Source of the DNA: Ahaetulla prasina
Taxonomy: Eukaryota > Chordata > Lepidosauria > Squamata > Colubridae
NCBI RefSeq assembly: GCF_028640845.1
Contig: NC_080541.1
Coordinates: 156,620,502 to 156,684,501 of the forward strand
Length of the DNA stretch: 64,000 bases
Reading direction: 5' to 3'
Shown here: positions 23,235 to 35,618 of the stretch, in pieces
Layout: every line of letters begins with the position of its first letter
How positions within the stretch are numbered: position 1 is the first letter of the stretch
Program-made: the position numbers and the translations under genes
The notes under the pieces: model-generated
Told to the model about the DNA's origin: nothing
What the model saw: the letters and a program-made list of their open reading frames with translations, nothing else
Databases searched by the model: none

Positions 23235-24556
23235 AAGCAAGTTACTTGAGATTAAGTTCTTAGAACATCACTGAAAAAGAAAAAACAAGAAATCCAAGAA
23301 GAAACCAGTATGGCTGCACAAAGATCTCTCTGGCAAATTGAAAGACAGAAAGGACAAGTAGAAAAAATGGAAAGAAGGACACATAGCTAAGGCAGAATAT
23401 CAGCAGTTAGCCAGAATCTGCAAAGACGAAGTCAGGAAAGCAAAGGCTCAGAATGAACAAAGACTTGCAATAAAAGTCAAAGATAATAATAAAAAAAATT
23501 TCTTCCAACATATAAATAACAAGAAAAAAATCAAGGAAGACGGACAGTCGGTCCACTAAAGAGAGAAGATGGCAAGGCAGTATCAGGCAGCAGAGAAAAA
23601 ACAAAGCAGCTTAACTCATTTTTTGCATTGGTCTTCACGCAAAAAGAAACTATAGTCCAACCTACCAAAAACGTAACTGTAAAAAACAGACTAGAAATAA
23701 TAGTTAAAATAAGCAAAAAAATTGATAAGAGAACACCTGTCTAATCTTGATGAATACAAATCACCGGGACCTGACAGATTACATCCCAGAGTTCTAAAGG
23801 AGCTGGCAGATGTCAGCTCAGAATCAGTGTACCACATCTTTTAAAAATCCTGGAGCACCAGGGAACTACCATAGGACTGGAAAAGAACTGATGTGGTTCC
23901 CATCTTCAAAAAAGGGGAAAAAAAACAGACCCAGGAAACTATAGACCAATCAACCTAACATCAATATCCAGGAAGATACTGGAAAAGATAATAAAAAACA
24001 ACAACAGATCTGCCAACATCTAGAAATGAATAAGTAAAGTAAAGCCTTAGTAAGACCATCCCAGTGAATCCAGTTTTGATCACCACACTATAAAAAGATG
24101 TTGAGACTCTAGAAAGAGTGCAGAAGAGAACAACCAGGATGATTAGGGGACTGGAGACTAAAACATATGAAGAACGGTTACATGAACTGGGCATGGCTAG
24201 TCTAGTGAAGAGAAGGACCAGGGGAGACATTATAGCAATGTTCCAGTATTTGAGGGGCTGCCACAGAGAGGAGGGGGTCAAGCGATTTTCCAAAGCACCT
24301 GAAGGCCAGACCAGGAATAATGGATAGAAACTGAAGAAGGAGCGATTCAACCTGGAAATAAGAAGAAATTTTCTGACAGTGAGAGCAGTCAACCAATGGT
24401 ACAGCTTGGCTTCAGAAGTTGTGAGAGCTTCATCAGTGGAAGCTTTCAAGAAGAGACTGGAATGCCATCTGTCAGAAATGGTGAAGGGTCTCCTGCTTGG
24501 GCAGGAGGTTGTACTAGATGACCTATAGGGTCCCTTCCAACTCTGTTAATCTGAAA
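23235..24556 (+). mobile_element. CR1 LINE, internally deleted
   Basis: The first half (23235-about 24010) encodes, in broken frames, the CR1 linker (EVRKAKAQNEQRLA) and the start of RT (SPGPDRLHPRVLKELAD, DVVPIFKKG). The second half (from about 24060) encodes the ORF2 C-terminus (EERLHELGMASLVKRR; RGDIIAMFQYLRG). The terminus is the typical CR1 'AGGGTCCCTTCCAACTCTG'. The RT core, including the YADD region, is missing between the halves. The element is old: many stops and indels are visible. Confidence 0.9.
24118..24327 (+). pseudogene. CR1 ORF2 C-terminal fragment
   Basis: This 69-codon open stretch covers the end of CR1 reverse transcriptase. It contains the family pattern TRMIRGLETKTYEERLHELG and DIIAMFQYLRG. 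It then hits a stop where intact CR1s continue toward the 3' UTR at about 24480. It is recognised by comparison with CR1 of birds and reptiles and has no function on its own. Confidence 0.85.
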
Positions 24557-24756
24557 CTACTGTAGATGCTTCATTTTTATCTTTTCCTAAGATTCCTACA
24601 AAAGTTGCTAGAGGTTACCTCCTTTATCTAGTGTATTTTGAGTTTGTTGGTTTAGCATATTTATAAACTGGATGCTCATCACAAAAATAGTCCAATGCAT
24701 TAGCACTGTAAAAATTGATAAATAGCCAAAGCTTTCTAGAGGGAAAGGAAAGAGGG

Positions 24757-24797
24757 ATGGAGGAAGGAAGGAAGGAAGGAGAGAGAGAAAGAAAGAA
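24757..24797. repeat. (GGAA)n / GAGA microsatellite
   Basis: Four to five GGAA units at about 24762-24781 are followed by GAGAGAGAAAGAAAGAAG. Confidence 0.9.
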
Positions 24798-24799
24798 GA

Positions 24800-25945
24800 T
24801 GTAAGGGCTCTCCTATCCATAATCTCTTCAATGCCAGACTCTGTAACTACAGATGTTCATCAAATTGGTGATCTCTGTTCTCATTGTATATGAGACCTCA
24901 GTGGCTCTACTATCTTTTAATGTCTTTCTTTTGTTTTAGACTTGATTTCCATGTTAAAAATCACAAGTCTTTTGATGAGACCTTATTCTCAGAACTGTCC
25001 TCCATGCTCTGAAGTGGGGGAACCAAAACCTCCCCCATTCTCTGTTTCAAGATTTGATGAGATGTAAGCTGGTTACCTCAAAATTCCTTTCCCATTCTGA
25101 TTCTGAAGGTGTTGGTGCACGACCTCGTATGTAACAAACTTTTTCAACATTTAGTCTTTGGTTAAATAACGATTTGTACTTTCTCAGTATCCCTAATGTG
25201 ATATTTGTACATTACTGTAGATTCTACTACAAAACAAAATAGTGGCACGGTAGAATATGTTGGCAGTTGCTTTGCTCTACTGGTTATATATAACATTTAG
25301 GTGTTCTGCTGGGTATTGACCATTAGTTTATATGTGTTTCTTTTGATTAAGGAAATTGCTAGTTGCATCTTCTAGTCAAACACATATAGACCATATGATT
25401 TTTGTGTACCTGAAAATGAGGGAAAATATAAATTTGTGATTTATTTCTATTCAGAAAGGGAATTATGATTATATGATCAGACTCTTAAGTGCTGTATGCT
25501 GCAGAGAACTTTATGTTGACAGTGTTTTCTAAGTTATTCCTTTATAAAAACAAGTGAGAACTGAAATGCACTTTGAACAAACACTCAAAATTTCAAGAGA
25601 AATGAGCATCCTTTCAGTGTGTTCATCATAATTTAATGAACCTTAACTGAAACGTTGGAGCAATAGTGAAGCATAGATATAAACCCCATTGAGTTCAATG
25701 GAGCTTGTTTTCAAGTAAGCGTGCACTGAATGTATTGAAGTCTACTTCTATGACATTTACTGGAAATCCCATTCAAACTGAGTTTTATTTATGTAGCCAT
25801 TCACTTGTAGTTGCCTTTTAGTGAGTTCTCTGTGCTGTTTGATGGACACTGGATGGGAAAGGTATTCCAGACAGAGGAACTTGTGTGAAAAAATGTTATA
25901 ATAACAAATTATTAGGTCACAGTGTCCAATTCCAGCTAAACTACA
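24800..25945. other. Single-copy AT-rich stretch
   Basis: No gene or repeat was recognised. Confidence 0.45.
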
Positions 25946-25950
25946 GATTG

Positions 25951-26294
25951 AGGGATGCGGTGGCCTCAGTGGCTAAGATGCTGAGCTTGTTGATCGAAAG
26001 GGCAGCAGTTTAGCGGTTCGAATCCCTAGTGCCACATAACGGGATGAGCTCCCGTTACTTGTCCCAGCTCCTGCCAACCTAGCAGTTTGAAAAAATGCAA
26101 TTAGAAAAATAGGGACCACCTTTGGTGGGAAGGTAATAGCATTCCGTGCACCTTTGGCATTTAGTCATGCCGGCCACATGGCCAGGAGACGTCTTTGGAC
26201 AATACTGGCTTTTTGGCTTTGAAATGGAGATGAGCACTGCCCCCTAGAGTCGGGAACAATTAGCATGTATGTGCAAGGGAAACCTTTACCTTTT
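25951..26294 (+). mobile_element. Sauria-type SINE (BovB-like tail)
   Basis: A tRNA-like head (GATGCGGTGGCCTCAGTGGC; B box GGTTCGAATCCCTAG) leads to a central part GAAAAATAGGGACCACCTTT. The 3' end is CCTAGAGTCGGGAACAATTA, then AAACCTTTACCTTTT. A BovB-like 3' end with ACCTTT repeats is the known mark of Sauria SINEs, which are thought to be mobilised by BovB LINEs. Confidence 0.9.
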
Positions 26295-26299
26295 AAACT

Positions 26300-29200
26300 A
26301 CTGATTTTTCATTAAACAATCACTTCAATTGTATTATTCTCACGTGCACACTCTATAGGTTTTTATATTGTTTTGTGTCAATAATTTCAACTGGCAGTAT
26401 GAATTTATGTCAACAGGGAATGTTTATATATAAATTGCATGAGGATTGAAGGAAATAAAATCATACAAAACAGGATTATGGAATGACACGCATTAATTTA
26501 ATAACTATAATTATGTATCAACATCTTAAGCAAGCATAAAAAATACAAGGTGTATCTATCTGGCTGTATTTTCCTTCTGTCTTGCATATAGAGTTATCAT
26601 TGCAATTTTATTTCGGGAACTCTTTAAAGTCTAACTAACGCTAATTCTGTCTGAATTGGAGACCATTTTCTCTCTGTGTGTATCTAGCAATTTATGGATT
26701 ATCTTTAGTTTCTTTGAGCAGTGCAGTAATAACATCTATATAATATAGGGTTTATCTTAACCTACGAGTAGTATAGTAGTCAGGCTCTGTAGCTCTCAGC
26801 TGAACATTTTCTGTTGGTTATTTAAGAATCTATACTCTCACTAATACAGAATAGCAATGAAGACCACTGCCTGGAGGTCTAAATTTTATCTGGGGAATTG
26901 GAGCAGAACAGCCACCCACTGAGACATCCCAGTTATAAGAAAATATAACCTTTTTTTTATTCCTTTGCTGTCAAAAAGATGCCCAGTTTTCTCAAAGGTG
27001 GTATGCCAGGCTTTCAAGTGTACCATTTCAAATCTGCAGGCTGTGAGGGTGCATGATGGAAAGTGCCTTTGTGAAAAACATTTAGATAAAGCAAGCCTCT
27101 ATTAGCAAAGTAGGCGTCTTGCATGATTCATCGTGTGTTGCTGCTTGTCAAGGAATGGAACACAAAACTTAAAGCTGAGAGAAGAAAATCCTACTTTTTG
27201 GAGGAAATCATCTTGAAGTAAAACCAAAGACTATGCAAATTTCCCTTTGAAGCTCCATTATTGGCAGCAGAAAATCCTTCTAATTTAGGGCCTTAGCTGC
27301 TAGAATTAGCAAAGAATTTCTTGCTTGACTGTCTTCAGGCTGTAGCCTTCCAGATGAAATGGCTCTTAATAATGTCAAAAATATATGTTTGTATGGCCAT
27401 TAGAATTGCAAAGAAAATTTCTGCCCTAAAATTAAGTTAGAAGATACACCGTAATCTAATGCAGGTTTCCAACTTCCTAAATTAGTTTAGCCTGAATTAC
27501 CCAAACCAGAGCCTATACTTAGGCATAAAGTTGCTAAACTGTAGAGTAGACATTTTAACAAATGCTGTCTATTATGTTGGACAGTTGGTTTATTCAGACA
27601 TTAAAAAATGGAGGTACAGACACACAAGATCAGAGAAGTCTTTTGAACTTAATAGAGATAAGTCAGTATCCAAAGTTATCACAGTTGTTGGCATAAAGCA
27701 ACTATGTACAATTTTGCTTCTCTTTCCTGCAGTTGGTCTAATTCTTAAATAGAATTTATTGTTGATTGCCATTTGAAATGTTTGCTTTGCATCCATATAA
27801 AACAATGTTTGTTCAAGCCTCAGTAGCTGCAGAAAAGCTGCTTCCATTCTTAGCTGCATGTGTGGGATAATCTAAATTATGTATAAAGTGATTATTCATG
27901 CAGTGTTGAAGATAAAAAGTTATTGCTCTTTTTGTTACACATATTATGAGAAATGGGGATGCTAAAATTGTGTTGTTCAAAATGATTATGCTTATTCTTG
28001 TCTTGAATCTTGTATAGACATGTTTTACTGCACGGCTTAATAAATTCAGGGATATCATAATCATTTTGATTAGTACTGGCGAAATCACAGTACTGAATTT
28101 ATTATTTTGTATATATATATTTTTAATGTAATAATAATGTTTAGCATTTATATAACATATTAGGTGTATCCCAAACATTGTTCCACTATCTTTTTGTCTT
28201 ATGTGCAATGTTGTTTCTTCAAGGTGAAAAGGAGAAGCTTTGGTTATCTTTTATTTTGAACAAAGCTTCGTTTAATCAGTTTCTTTCAAAAGATTAATTA
28301 ACTTAAAACAGGAAATACCAACAAATCTCACAAGCTGTTACATTATGAATAAATCTGTGGGTTTATTTTTTAATGAGCCCATGGAGCAGATGATGGGTGA
28401 TGTTTGATGATGACAGAGATAGTAAGTGACTAGCTTATATTTGGCATTCAAGGAAAAATCAAGCACTATGACAGATTACATTTTTGTATTTGGCTGGTAT
28501 GATTCATCAGCTGTCACATCATTTGCATGTTTGTTATTATGGTGGGCTTTTAGATCCAGAGGAAAAAACTTGATTCAGCTTGGATGATTTCACACTGCTC
28601 TGGATCTTTCAGATATTGTTCATATTGGTGTAAAGATCTCCATGAATACTTATTAATCGATTTCCAGATTCCTTAGGAATTTGTTGTCTTCTGTAATATA
28701 TTCTTGTTTTCTATATGCCTTCCACATGGCTACTTAACATTCTTCTTGGTGATACGGAACTACTTTTGCATGTGTAAATAACATGATCATATTTTGGGGG
28801 TTTATTGCATGTGCTTTTGGAATAGCATTGGAGGAGAAGTTGCCAGTGTAGTTGAAAAGAGATCAGTTTTGCAATAACATAGCTGTTGGAGTTGCTCTTA
28901 TTCTATTGAAAACATAGAGTTGGCAACTATTTCCATTTAGGTCCATTTCTCACTTTTTAATTGTATTTCAAATTTCATACAAATTAATTAAAAATGTGGG
29001 CCCCATCTGCATGAAGATTGTGCCAGGAGGTTAGATAAGTTATCTTGATAGTGCAGTTTTTATGATTTAAGTTTATTTGTTTTAACTTTGTTGTCATGGG
29101 TAAAATGAGTATTAGTGTTTTAACTTTCTCTGCTGCCCAGAATCACTGTTGTAAGATAGATGGCAATGGGTATCATCTAAATAAATAAATAAATATGAAC

Positions 29201-30270
29201 ATTTAGCTAATTTTTATAATAATTCAGACTGACTGGAAATTTATCCTCTTCATACTTATCCTTTAGTTCCTAGTTCTCAACTAAAAAGGGAATAAAAGTT
29301 TGTTTTGGATAGTAAAAACATGTGAAATAATTGGTTTCTTCCCTGAGAAATGAGTCTTCCTTCAAAATGCCAGCTTGCCTTTGAGCCAAAAGCTGTTGCC
29401 TGACATATAAAGACATTAAACATATAGAAATAATGATCATGTAATCAGGCAGGGCTACATAAATTCTGTCTATCATAGGACTCCTTTTGCAATGATGCAG
29501 AGCTTATGAAACTATGAAGTACTTGTAAAGAAGTTGTTTTTATTAGCATACTGCATATAATTTAAACTTAGTTCTGTCACAATAGTATAGTCTTAGTTCT
29601 GTCGTTCTGTAGTGAAAACCAGCATTTAAATGCCTTTAGTTAATTTATCCTGTACTGAACAGATTGTAGATCAACATTAATCACTGAGTTCTCTTTTTCC
29701 TTTACCATTTTTGCCTTGTATATTCATTCACAGCAGTATATTCTATGATCTTGTCTGAACAAACTCAGGTGGTGGTGGTTGTTTTTAAAAACTGGGATGA
29801 GGTATTTACAGGGGTAAATTAAGGATTAAACATTTGCTGTTGATGTTTATAGAGGTTGAATACTAATTCCTTTTTTCATTGTTCCTCACCTTTTCAACAA
29901 CTTCATAATTCACAAGGTTGCATATTTCATTCCATCTGTAAGAATTGCTGTTTAGTAATATAGATTTCATATTTGCAACCAAGCAAAGTCATTCTGTGTA
30001 TTAAATTGTGATGACTTTCTCCTGTGAGTGTGATGAACATAATTCCTTCTGGGTAAACACACTCTGAATCATACAGTAACTCAGCTGAACTGAACTCAGC
30101 CTAAGACTATGTGGGTTACCATTTAATTATTCACCACTCTCATATTTTATTATTTCCCCAAATCTTATGAGATCAAATTTTATCCCTTTGGGAAGATGGG
30201 TTGACATGCCCAATACCTTATAAGGCTGCCAAGCCTATATTCCTTCCACACAAAATTGCAGAACTTTCTA
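26300..30270. other. Long single-copy AT-rich stretch
   Basis: About 4 kb with almost no recognisable repeats except a LINE-tail-like stretch at about 29050-29195 ending in (AAAT)n. No exon with convincing splice sites and an open frame was found. It may be intron or intergenic DNA with regulatory content, but nothing in the sequence proves that. Confidence 0.45.
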
Positions 30271-30284
30271 TGTGCATGGTTGTC

Positions 30285-30655
30285 AAATGGAACAACCATA
30301 GTCATCAAGTGAAACCTTTCATCCAATGGCTGGTTTTTTTCTTCTGGAAATCAGAAGTGAACTAATCCATTTAATCCAATGACTGGTGGGATTTTTTTGT
30401 GTTTTTTGCTGGAAACCAGAAGTAAATGCTGGCAAAACTGACAAAAAAAAAAAAACTTTGAAAATTGCAGCCATGTGGCTGCAGGATACTACAATGCCTG
30501 TTAGCAGTTGCCAAGCACTCAAAATGCAGTCGTATGAATGCAGGATGTGTGTGCAGCTATTGTAACTTTGATAGTAATATTAGTTTGAAGGGGGAGGTGC
30601 ATCACACCTTCAAATAGTCGCTAAGAATAGTCGTAAGCTAAGAACTACCTGTAGT
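30285..30655. mobile_element. MITE of the 'GTCCTTGACTTA' family, diverged
   Basis: AACAACCATAGTCATCAAGT at the left and AGTCGTAAGCTAAGAACTAC then CTGTA at the right form family-type ends. The middle has family words (GCAGCCATGTGGCTGCAGGA; TGCCAAGCACTCAAAATG). Confidence 0.65.
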
Positions 30656-30659
30656 AGCA

Positions 30660-32085
30660 TAGAAGCTGCTTAACAGATATTAGATGTGCTGATCAAGTTT
30701 TACATCCAGTAGCAGACAATGTAGCCAAGGTGTATGTTAATGTCTAGAACCAAAGTTGATAGATCATAAGCTGTTGTAGTCTAACAGGCTCCTGATGAAC
30801 ATGTTCTTTGGAATTCAGCAGCAAATTAGCTAATGGCAACACAATTTTTTGATGTAACAACAAGTATAATTGGTCCTTGATGGAGTTAACACTTCAGTTT
30901 TACTGTTTTTAAAATGTTTCTCCTCCATTAATTTAACATTGCTTCAAAAATCCCTCTCCTTCAGGGATATTCATGTGACGCACTTATTTGACCTTGGATT
31001 GCTGAAAGGAGGAAAAATGAGTGATCAACCCCAAGACAGGAAAAGGTTGTATGTCCTGTGCAGAGAGCAATTCTTCTTTTATATTATTAGATGGATATTA
31101 ACATGTTCATCACATTTTGAGTACCAAGATTTTATATCGGAGGTGAACAGCATTCTTTACCCTTGACTTACTGGCTAACTTTTATTGGGGAAGCTGTATA
31201 TAGCCTGAGTTGCATCCTGGTTGAATGAGACGTGTTTCTTTTGCAAACAATGCTACAATTCATTTGCAGGTAACCTTTGAATAGGATCAGATGATTAAAT
31301 TAAGCAATGAGAATTTTCTTTCTTTTTTCTTTTGGCGAAATTGTGTTGCTAATTCTTAGTAAATAGCAATTAATACTTTTCCTTAGGAAGAGTTCTTGAT
31401 AGATAGCCCTACTTTCATCAGCAAACAATTGCTCTGGACTAGCTGTGATTTTGCAAAAATAATAGTTATTGAAGTTAATGGAACCTGGATGAACTTGGAA
31501 AGAGGAGAAAATCTGCTGTTACCATGGTAACTACTAGTGCTTAAGGGGGGAGAACAATATAAAAGAGGGAAAATATGACTACATAACACGTATGAGCACT
31601 GATTATGTATTTAACAGAACAAAATGAACTTGTATAACCAACATGATTTTTATTATATTCTTTTTCTCAAGCAATTTTTAGGACTTAGACTATGCTATAA
31701 AAGAATAAAGACTATATTGCAAATAACTACATGGTTTTGAAGTACACATCAAATAAGACTGAAGGAATAATGAAATCTATTTGAAACAAAACAGAGCTGA
31801 ATTGAATATCCATGAGTTCTAATTTAATGTTTAATTTGTGACATCAGAATAAGTCTTTCTTTAAACAACTTAACAAACTACACAGAAGTAAAAAATAATG
31901 TTTACCAACCAAATTAAGGATATTAAGTAGAGGTGGTGCAGAAAAGGTGTTTAAGCTAATTAAACATCTTGTCTGAATAAACCAGAGAAGTATTTTAACA
32001 GAAATGAGCAAGAATGATTGAATCTTCTTTCACTGAAGTAGAAATGATCTGATTTAGTCTCCTTGGAAGTTAGAAAGCAATTCGC
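30660..32085. other. AT-rich non-coding stretch
   Basis: No gene was recognised. The 98-codon frame at 30870-31166 shows no domain, family pattern or splice context. Confidence 0.45.
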
Positions 32086-32088
32086 TTA

Positions 32089-32488
32089 CAAGTAGTCCTC
32101 AGCTGGAATTAGGATCAGAAGTTGTGTCAGTCGTTAAGCAGATCACCACATAACTGCACCCAATTTTATAACCTTTTTTTGGTTTGCTGTGGTGGTTAAA
32201 TGAATCATTGTGGTCATTAAATGAACATGGTGGGTGTGGACTGAATCCATTGTGTACAATGGATGTAGAAACCATAAGTAAACATGGTTTTCCAACAAAA
32301 CCAGTTGTAAATTGTGATCACATTACTGCAGGATGCTGCAAATAGGCATAAGTACGAGCCACTTGGCGAGCACCTAAAATATGATCATGTGATCACACTA
32401 GGGGGCAGGCACCACACGTAGCCCTGGGAAAGTCAATTGCAACTTCAAACAATCACTAAGGAACCAGTCATAACTTGAGGACTACCTG
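32089..32488. mobile_element. MITE of the 'GTCCTTGACTTA' family, complete copy
   Basis: This 400-bp copy has inverted ends (CAAGTAGTCCTCA at the left, TGAGGACTACCTG at the right) and TA on both sides (32087-32088 and 32489-32490). It is the best-delimited copy in the window. The TA flanks suggest a Tc1/mariner-like origin. It is non-coding. Confidence 0.8.
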
Positions 32489-32509
32489 TAATTTTTTTAA
32501 AAAGTAAGC

Positions 32510-32715
32510 CTGTAATCCTTTGCATCAGGGTAGAGTCGGGGCAATTGAACAGAGCTGAGCGTTTACTAGCCAAATGCACTTCCTGATGCTTAAGTGGAGC
32601 TCACAGCAGATTTTTTTTTTTGTGCCCAGAGAGAGAAATATATGTCACAATTTAGGATTGAACTCACAGACTCCTGATTGTGAGGCGAGAGCTCCACCTC
32701 TAGGCCACCACGCTG
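32510..32715 (-). mobile_element. tRNA-derived SINE, second type, copy 1
   Basis: On the minus strand: GGTGGCCTAGAGGTGGAGCT, then CGCCTCACAATCAGGAG and a B-box GTTCAATCC. It matches 49876-50072 along its length, including the far end (AATCCTTTGCATCAGGG and GAGCTGAGCGTTTACTAG). Confidence 0.75.
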
Positions 32716-33009
32716 CTCAAAGGAGAGCATTGCTTTCCCTTCCAGATAACTCTTCTTCTATCCCCACTTGGGACATTTGATTTAGATATTACATTAAAAC
32801 TTAATACAATTTGCTTGCTTTTGGTTCATATGAAATTAGGCAGTGTGATTTGCAAACCCATCTTCATCTTTCAAAACTCAGTGGCATTGTATATGAATGT
32901 AGTGAATTGTGGGTTATTGTGAAAATGATGGTTAAACAGGACATTTATGTGAGTGTGAACTCAAGAGTGTCTTCCCAAGGCCTGATGGGATTTGAGGAAT
33001 AAAGCAGAG

Positions 33010-33125
33010 AACCAGTTTGGTAGTGGTTAAGGCACCAGACTAAACATTCAGGAGACTGAATTCTAGTCCTGGTTTAGCCATGAAAGATTGGTGAGTGATT
33101 TTGGGCTAGTCACTCTTTTTCATCC
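33010..33125 (+). mobile_element. tRNA-derived SINE, third type, 5' part
   Basis: ACCAGTTTGGTAGTGGTTAA, GGCACCAGACTAAACATTCA and GAATTCTAGTCC (B box) are followed by TTGGGCTAGTCACTC. This is the head of the same SINE found at 33472-33705 and, reversed, at 4395-4560. Confidence 0.7.
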
Positions 33126-33471
33126 CATAATGTCAGGCCTGAGAGGCAAGCTGATCAGTCACAACCAATGGATCAACAACCAATTAATTTTGATCTGAAA
33201 AAAGCAGAACCTGTTATATTGTCAGTGGAATCAACCCGTTTTATAAAATCAATAACAAGAATAATTAGTAATCCTCTTAAGAAATATAATATTTTTCTTT
33301 AAATGTTTAGAACAGGTCCTCCATCATTTACACTGTTCTTTGTACTTGAGCTGGAATCGTGATTTCAGTTCTCATCATTCATCCCATTTCACTTGTTATT
33401 AATATAGCGTATTGCTAAGCATTGCTGAACGACCTCTATTTAATAACTGGTTAAATAAATATTGCACTTAG

Positions 33472-33705
33472 TTTAGTGAAGTGGTTAAGGCATCAAGCTA
33501 GAAACTGGCAAACCGTGAGTTCTAGTACTGCCTTGGGCCCAAAGCCAGATAGGTAACCTTGAGCTAGTTCCTTTCGTCCAGCCCTAGGAAGAAGGCAGTG
33601 GCAAACCACCTCTGAAAAACCTAGCCAAGAAAATTGCAGGGATTTGCCTGGTCGTCTTTGACAATTGGCGACAATGGAATGGAGGAAAAGAAAATTACTT
33701 TTGGT
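33472..33705 (+). mobile_element. tRNA-derived SINE, third type
   Basis: AGTGGTTAAGGCATCAAGCT, GAGTTCTAGTACTGCCTTGG, GAAGGCAGTGGCAAACCACC and GAAAATTGCAGGGATTTGCC. The head is tRNA-like and the body is shared with the 5' copy 450 bp upstream. Confidence 0.75.
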
Positions 33706-33966
33706 GGGAAGGAGTACAAGAATGTATTTTTTTACTTAAAACCTTGAGAAGGTGAATCAGATTTTGGTAATGAGAAAGAATTGCCTTATTCCTCTAGAAA
33801 TGCATCTTCTAAACAACAAAGCCAAGTGAATTTTTTTATTGGGACCTCAACTGGGTTTTTGAGAAATCATTCTTTTCCCTACCTCCCATATCCCACTGTC
33901 CCTATGTTTATTCAGTTTATTCATATTATGGAAGTTCAGCTATTTTAGTGGTCTATGGTAGCCTGA

Positions 33967-34322
33967 AGGTAAAGGTAAAACTTCCCCTCGCACATAGTGC
34001 TAGTCGTTCCTGACTCTAGGGGGCGGTGCTCATCTCTGTTTCAAAGCCGAAGAGCCAGCACTGTCAAAAGACGTCTCCATGGTCATGTGGCTGGCATGAT
34101 TCAACGCCAAAGGCGCACAGAACGCTGTTACCTTCCCACCAAAGGTGGTCCCTATTTTTCTACTTGCATTTTTTACGTGCTTTCGAACTGCTAGGTTGGC
34201 AGAAGCTGGGACAAGTAACGGGAGCTCACCCCGGTTCATGGCACTAGGGATTTGAACTGCTGAACTGCAGCCCTTTCGATCAACAAGCTCAGCGTCTTAC
34301 CCACTAAGCCACCGCGTCCCTC
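33967..34322 (-). mobile_element. Sauria-type SINE, minus strand
   Basis: It starts with the reversed tail GGTAAAGGTAAAACTTCCCC and GACTCTAGGGGGCGGTGCTC, and ends with the reversed head GCCACCGCGTCCCT. It is close in sequence to the copies at 25.95, 49.4 and 56.0 kb. Frames in it are chance. Confidence 0.92.
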
Positions 34323-34398
34323 TGCCTGAAGGCAGGCAGCTAAAAGAAGTGCTGGCTAATGAGCAAGTAGTCTGCTTGGAAGCTACCTTTGTTTAGAG

Positions 34399-34535
34399 CA
34401 CAGGTGTCAAACTCAACCACGTCATGTGATGTCACATGATATACTTGTGATATTTTTTTGCCTTTGCGGAGCTGCGGTGGGCGTGGCCCACATATGATAT
34501 ATCCGGCCCTCGGGCTGCCATTTTTGACACCCCTG
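34399..34535. mobile_element. Short hAT-like MITE
   Basis: This 137-bp element starts CACAGGTGTCAAA and ends TTTGACACCCCTG, inverted repeats that match at 11 of 13. The flanking 8-mers GTTTAGAG (34391-34398) and GTTTACAG (34536-34543) differ by one base. An 8-bp duplication indicates hAT. Confidence 0.88.
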
Positions 34536-34544
34536 GTTTACAGT

Positions 34545-35480
34545 GTCACTTCTAAACAGACCAGATTTGGCTTTCAGACTGGGGCTTTCACCAATTTTCC
34601 ATCAAATCAGGCTAAGCCATAGAGAAATCTTCATGTAGTTTTTAAATGACAGTACCAATTCTTTGTGTATTCATGCACACTCTTAATTTACAGATTCTTC
34701 TGAGCTCTTAAGAAACTTCATTTTGGCATTTTTGCCTGCAGGTCTGTGCAAGCATTCATTTGGAACATGAGCCTACATAAATTGAAATAGAGATAGTCAC
34801 ATTTTTAAATCCCAGCCTACCAATCGCGTGCACTCTATGCATACCAAGCTTCACAAATTCAGTTCAGTGAAAAAGGACTCTGAGGACATTAGGCATCTTG
34901 GGATTTCTTCCCAAATACAGGATATTTCTCCCACCCATGTAGGGTGGGTTCTGTGACCTGATGGATTTGTGTGAATATGTGACAAAATTCTCTTCTCGCT
35001 CTGGCAGCATCTCCTTTCCCAGTGGGTTCAAAATGCCTGCAAGAGATCTATACAACTATCTCAAAAGACATGCTCATCTCTTTCAACTTATTTATTTTCA
35101 GTGTGATACTGAATTATGTGGGATTACATCCCATCTAGTGTAGAACTGCTACGAACTGTTTCTTGTGAGTCAACATGCATGGAATAAAACATTAAGGTGA
35201 ATCAGTTTGTTTGATTTCTGTGCTTGAAAATTGTAGCTTCTGCTTCTGTTCCTTTCCCCATGCTATAACAGTAAAAGCATAATCAATTTTGAAGACTAGG
35301 AACATAGAATGAATGCTGTAAAATTTTTATTGAGCCATGGTATTTATTTTCATAGATTTGCTATTCCTTTATATTTTTATGACTCTTGATATAACTTGTA
35401 TACTTGTAATATGACCAATTGTTAATTGAATCCCTTAACTAAGATTAAGGTTGTAATTTTTAAAAAAGTTATGGAAATCA
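34545..35480. other. AT-rich non-coding stretch
   Basis: No gene or repeat was recognised. Confidence 0.45.
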
Positions 35481-35490
35481 ACAGACCATT

Positions 35491-35552
<62 letters not shown>

Positions 35553-35605
35553 TGTATAGATAGATATAGATATATAGACATATAGATATATAGATATATA
35601 TGTAT
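35491..35605. repeat. (TAGA)n microsatellite
   Basis: About 15 perfect TAGA units are followed by degenerate TATAGA/TATATA units. The array directly abuts the Penelope-like cassette at 35.6 kb. Confidence 0.97.
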
Positions 35606-35618
35606 ATATTTGTTTTCT

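Noticed and set aside
25951..26294. tRNA-like boxes as a possible functional tRNA gene
   Set aside because: The head is part of a Sauria SINE repeated four times in the window and does not fold as a complete tRNA by eye.
35491..35605. Tandem TAGA array considered as a CRISPR-like or satellite array
   Set aside because: A simple 4-bp microsatellite with no spacers.
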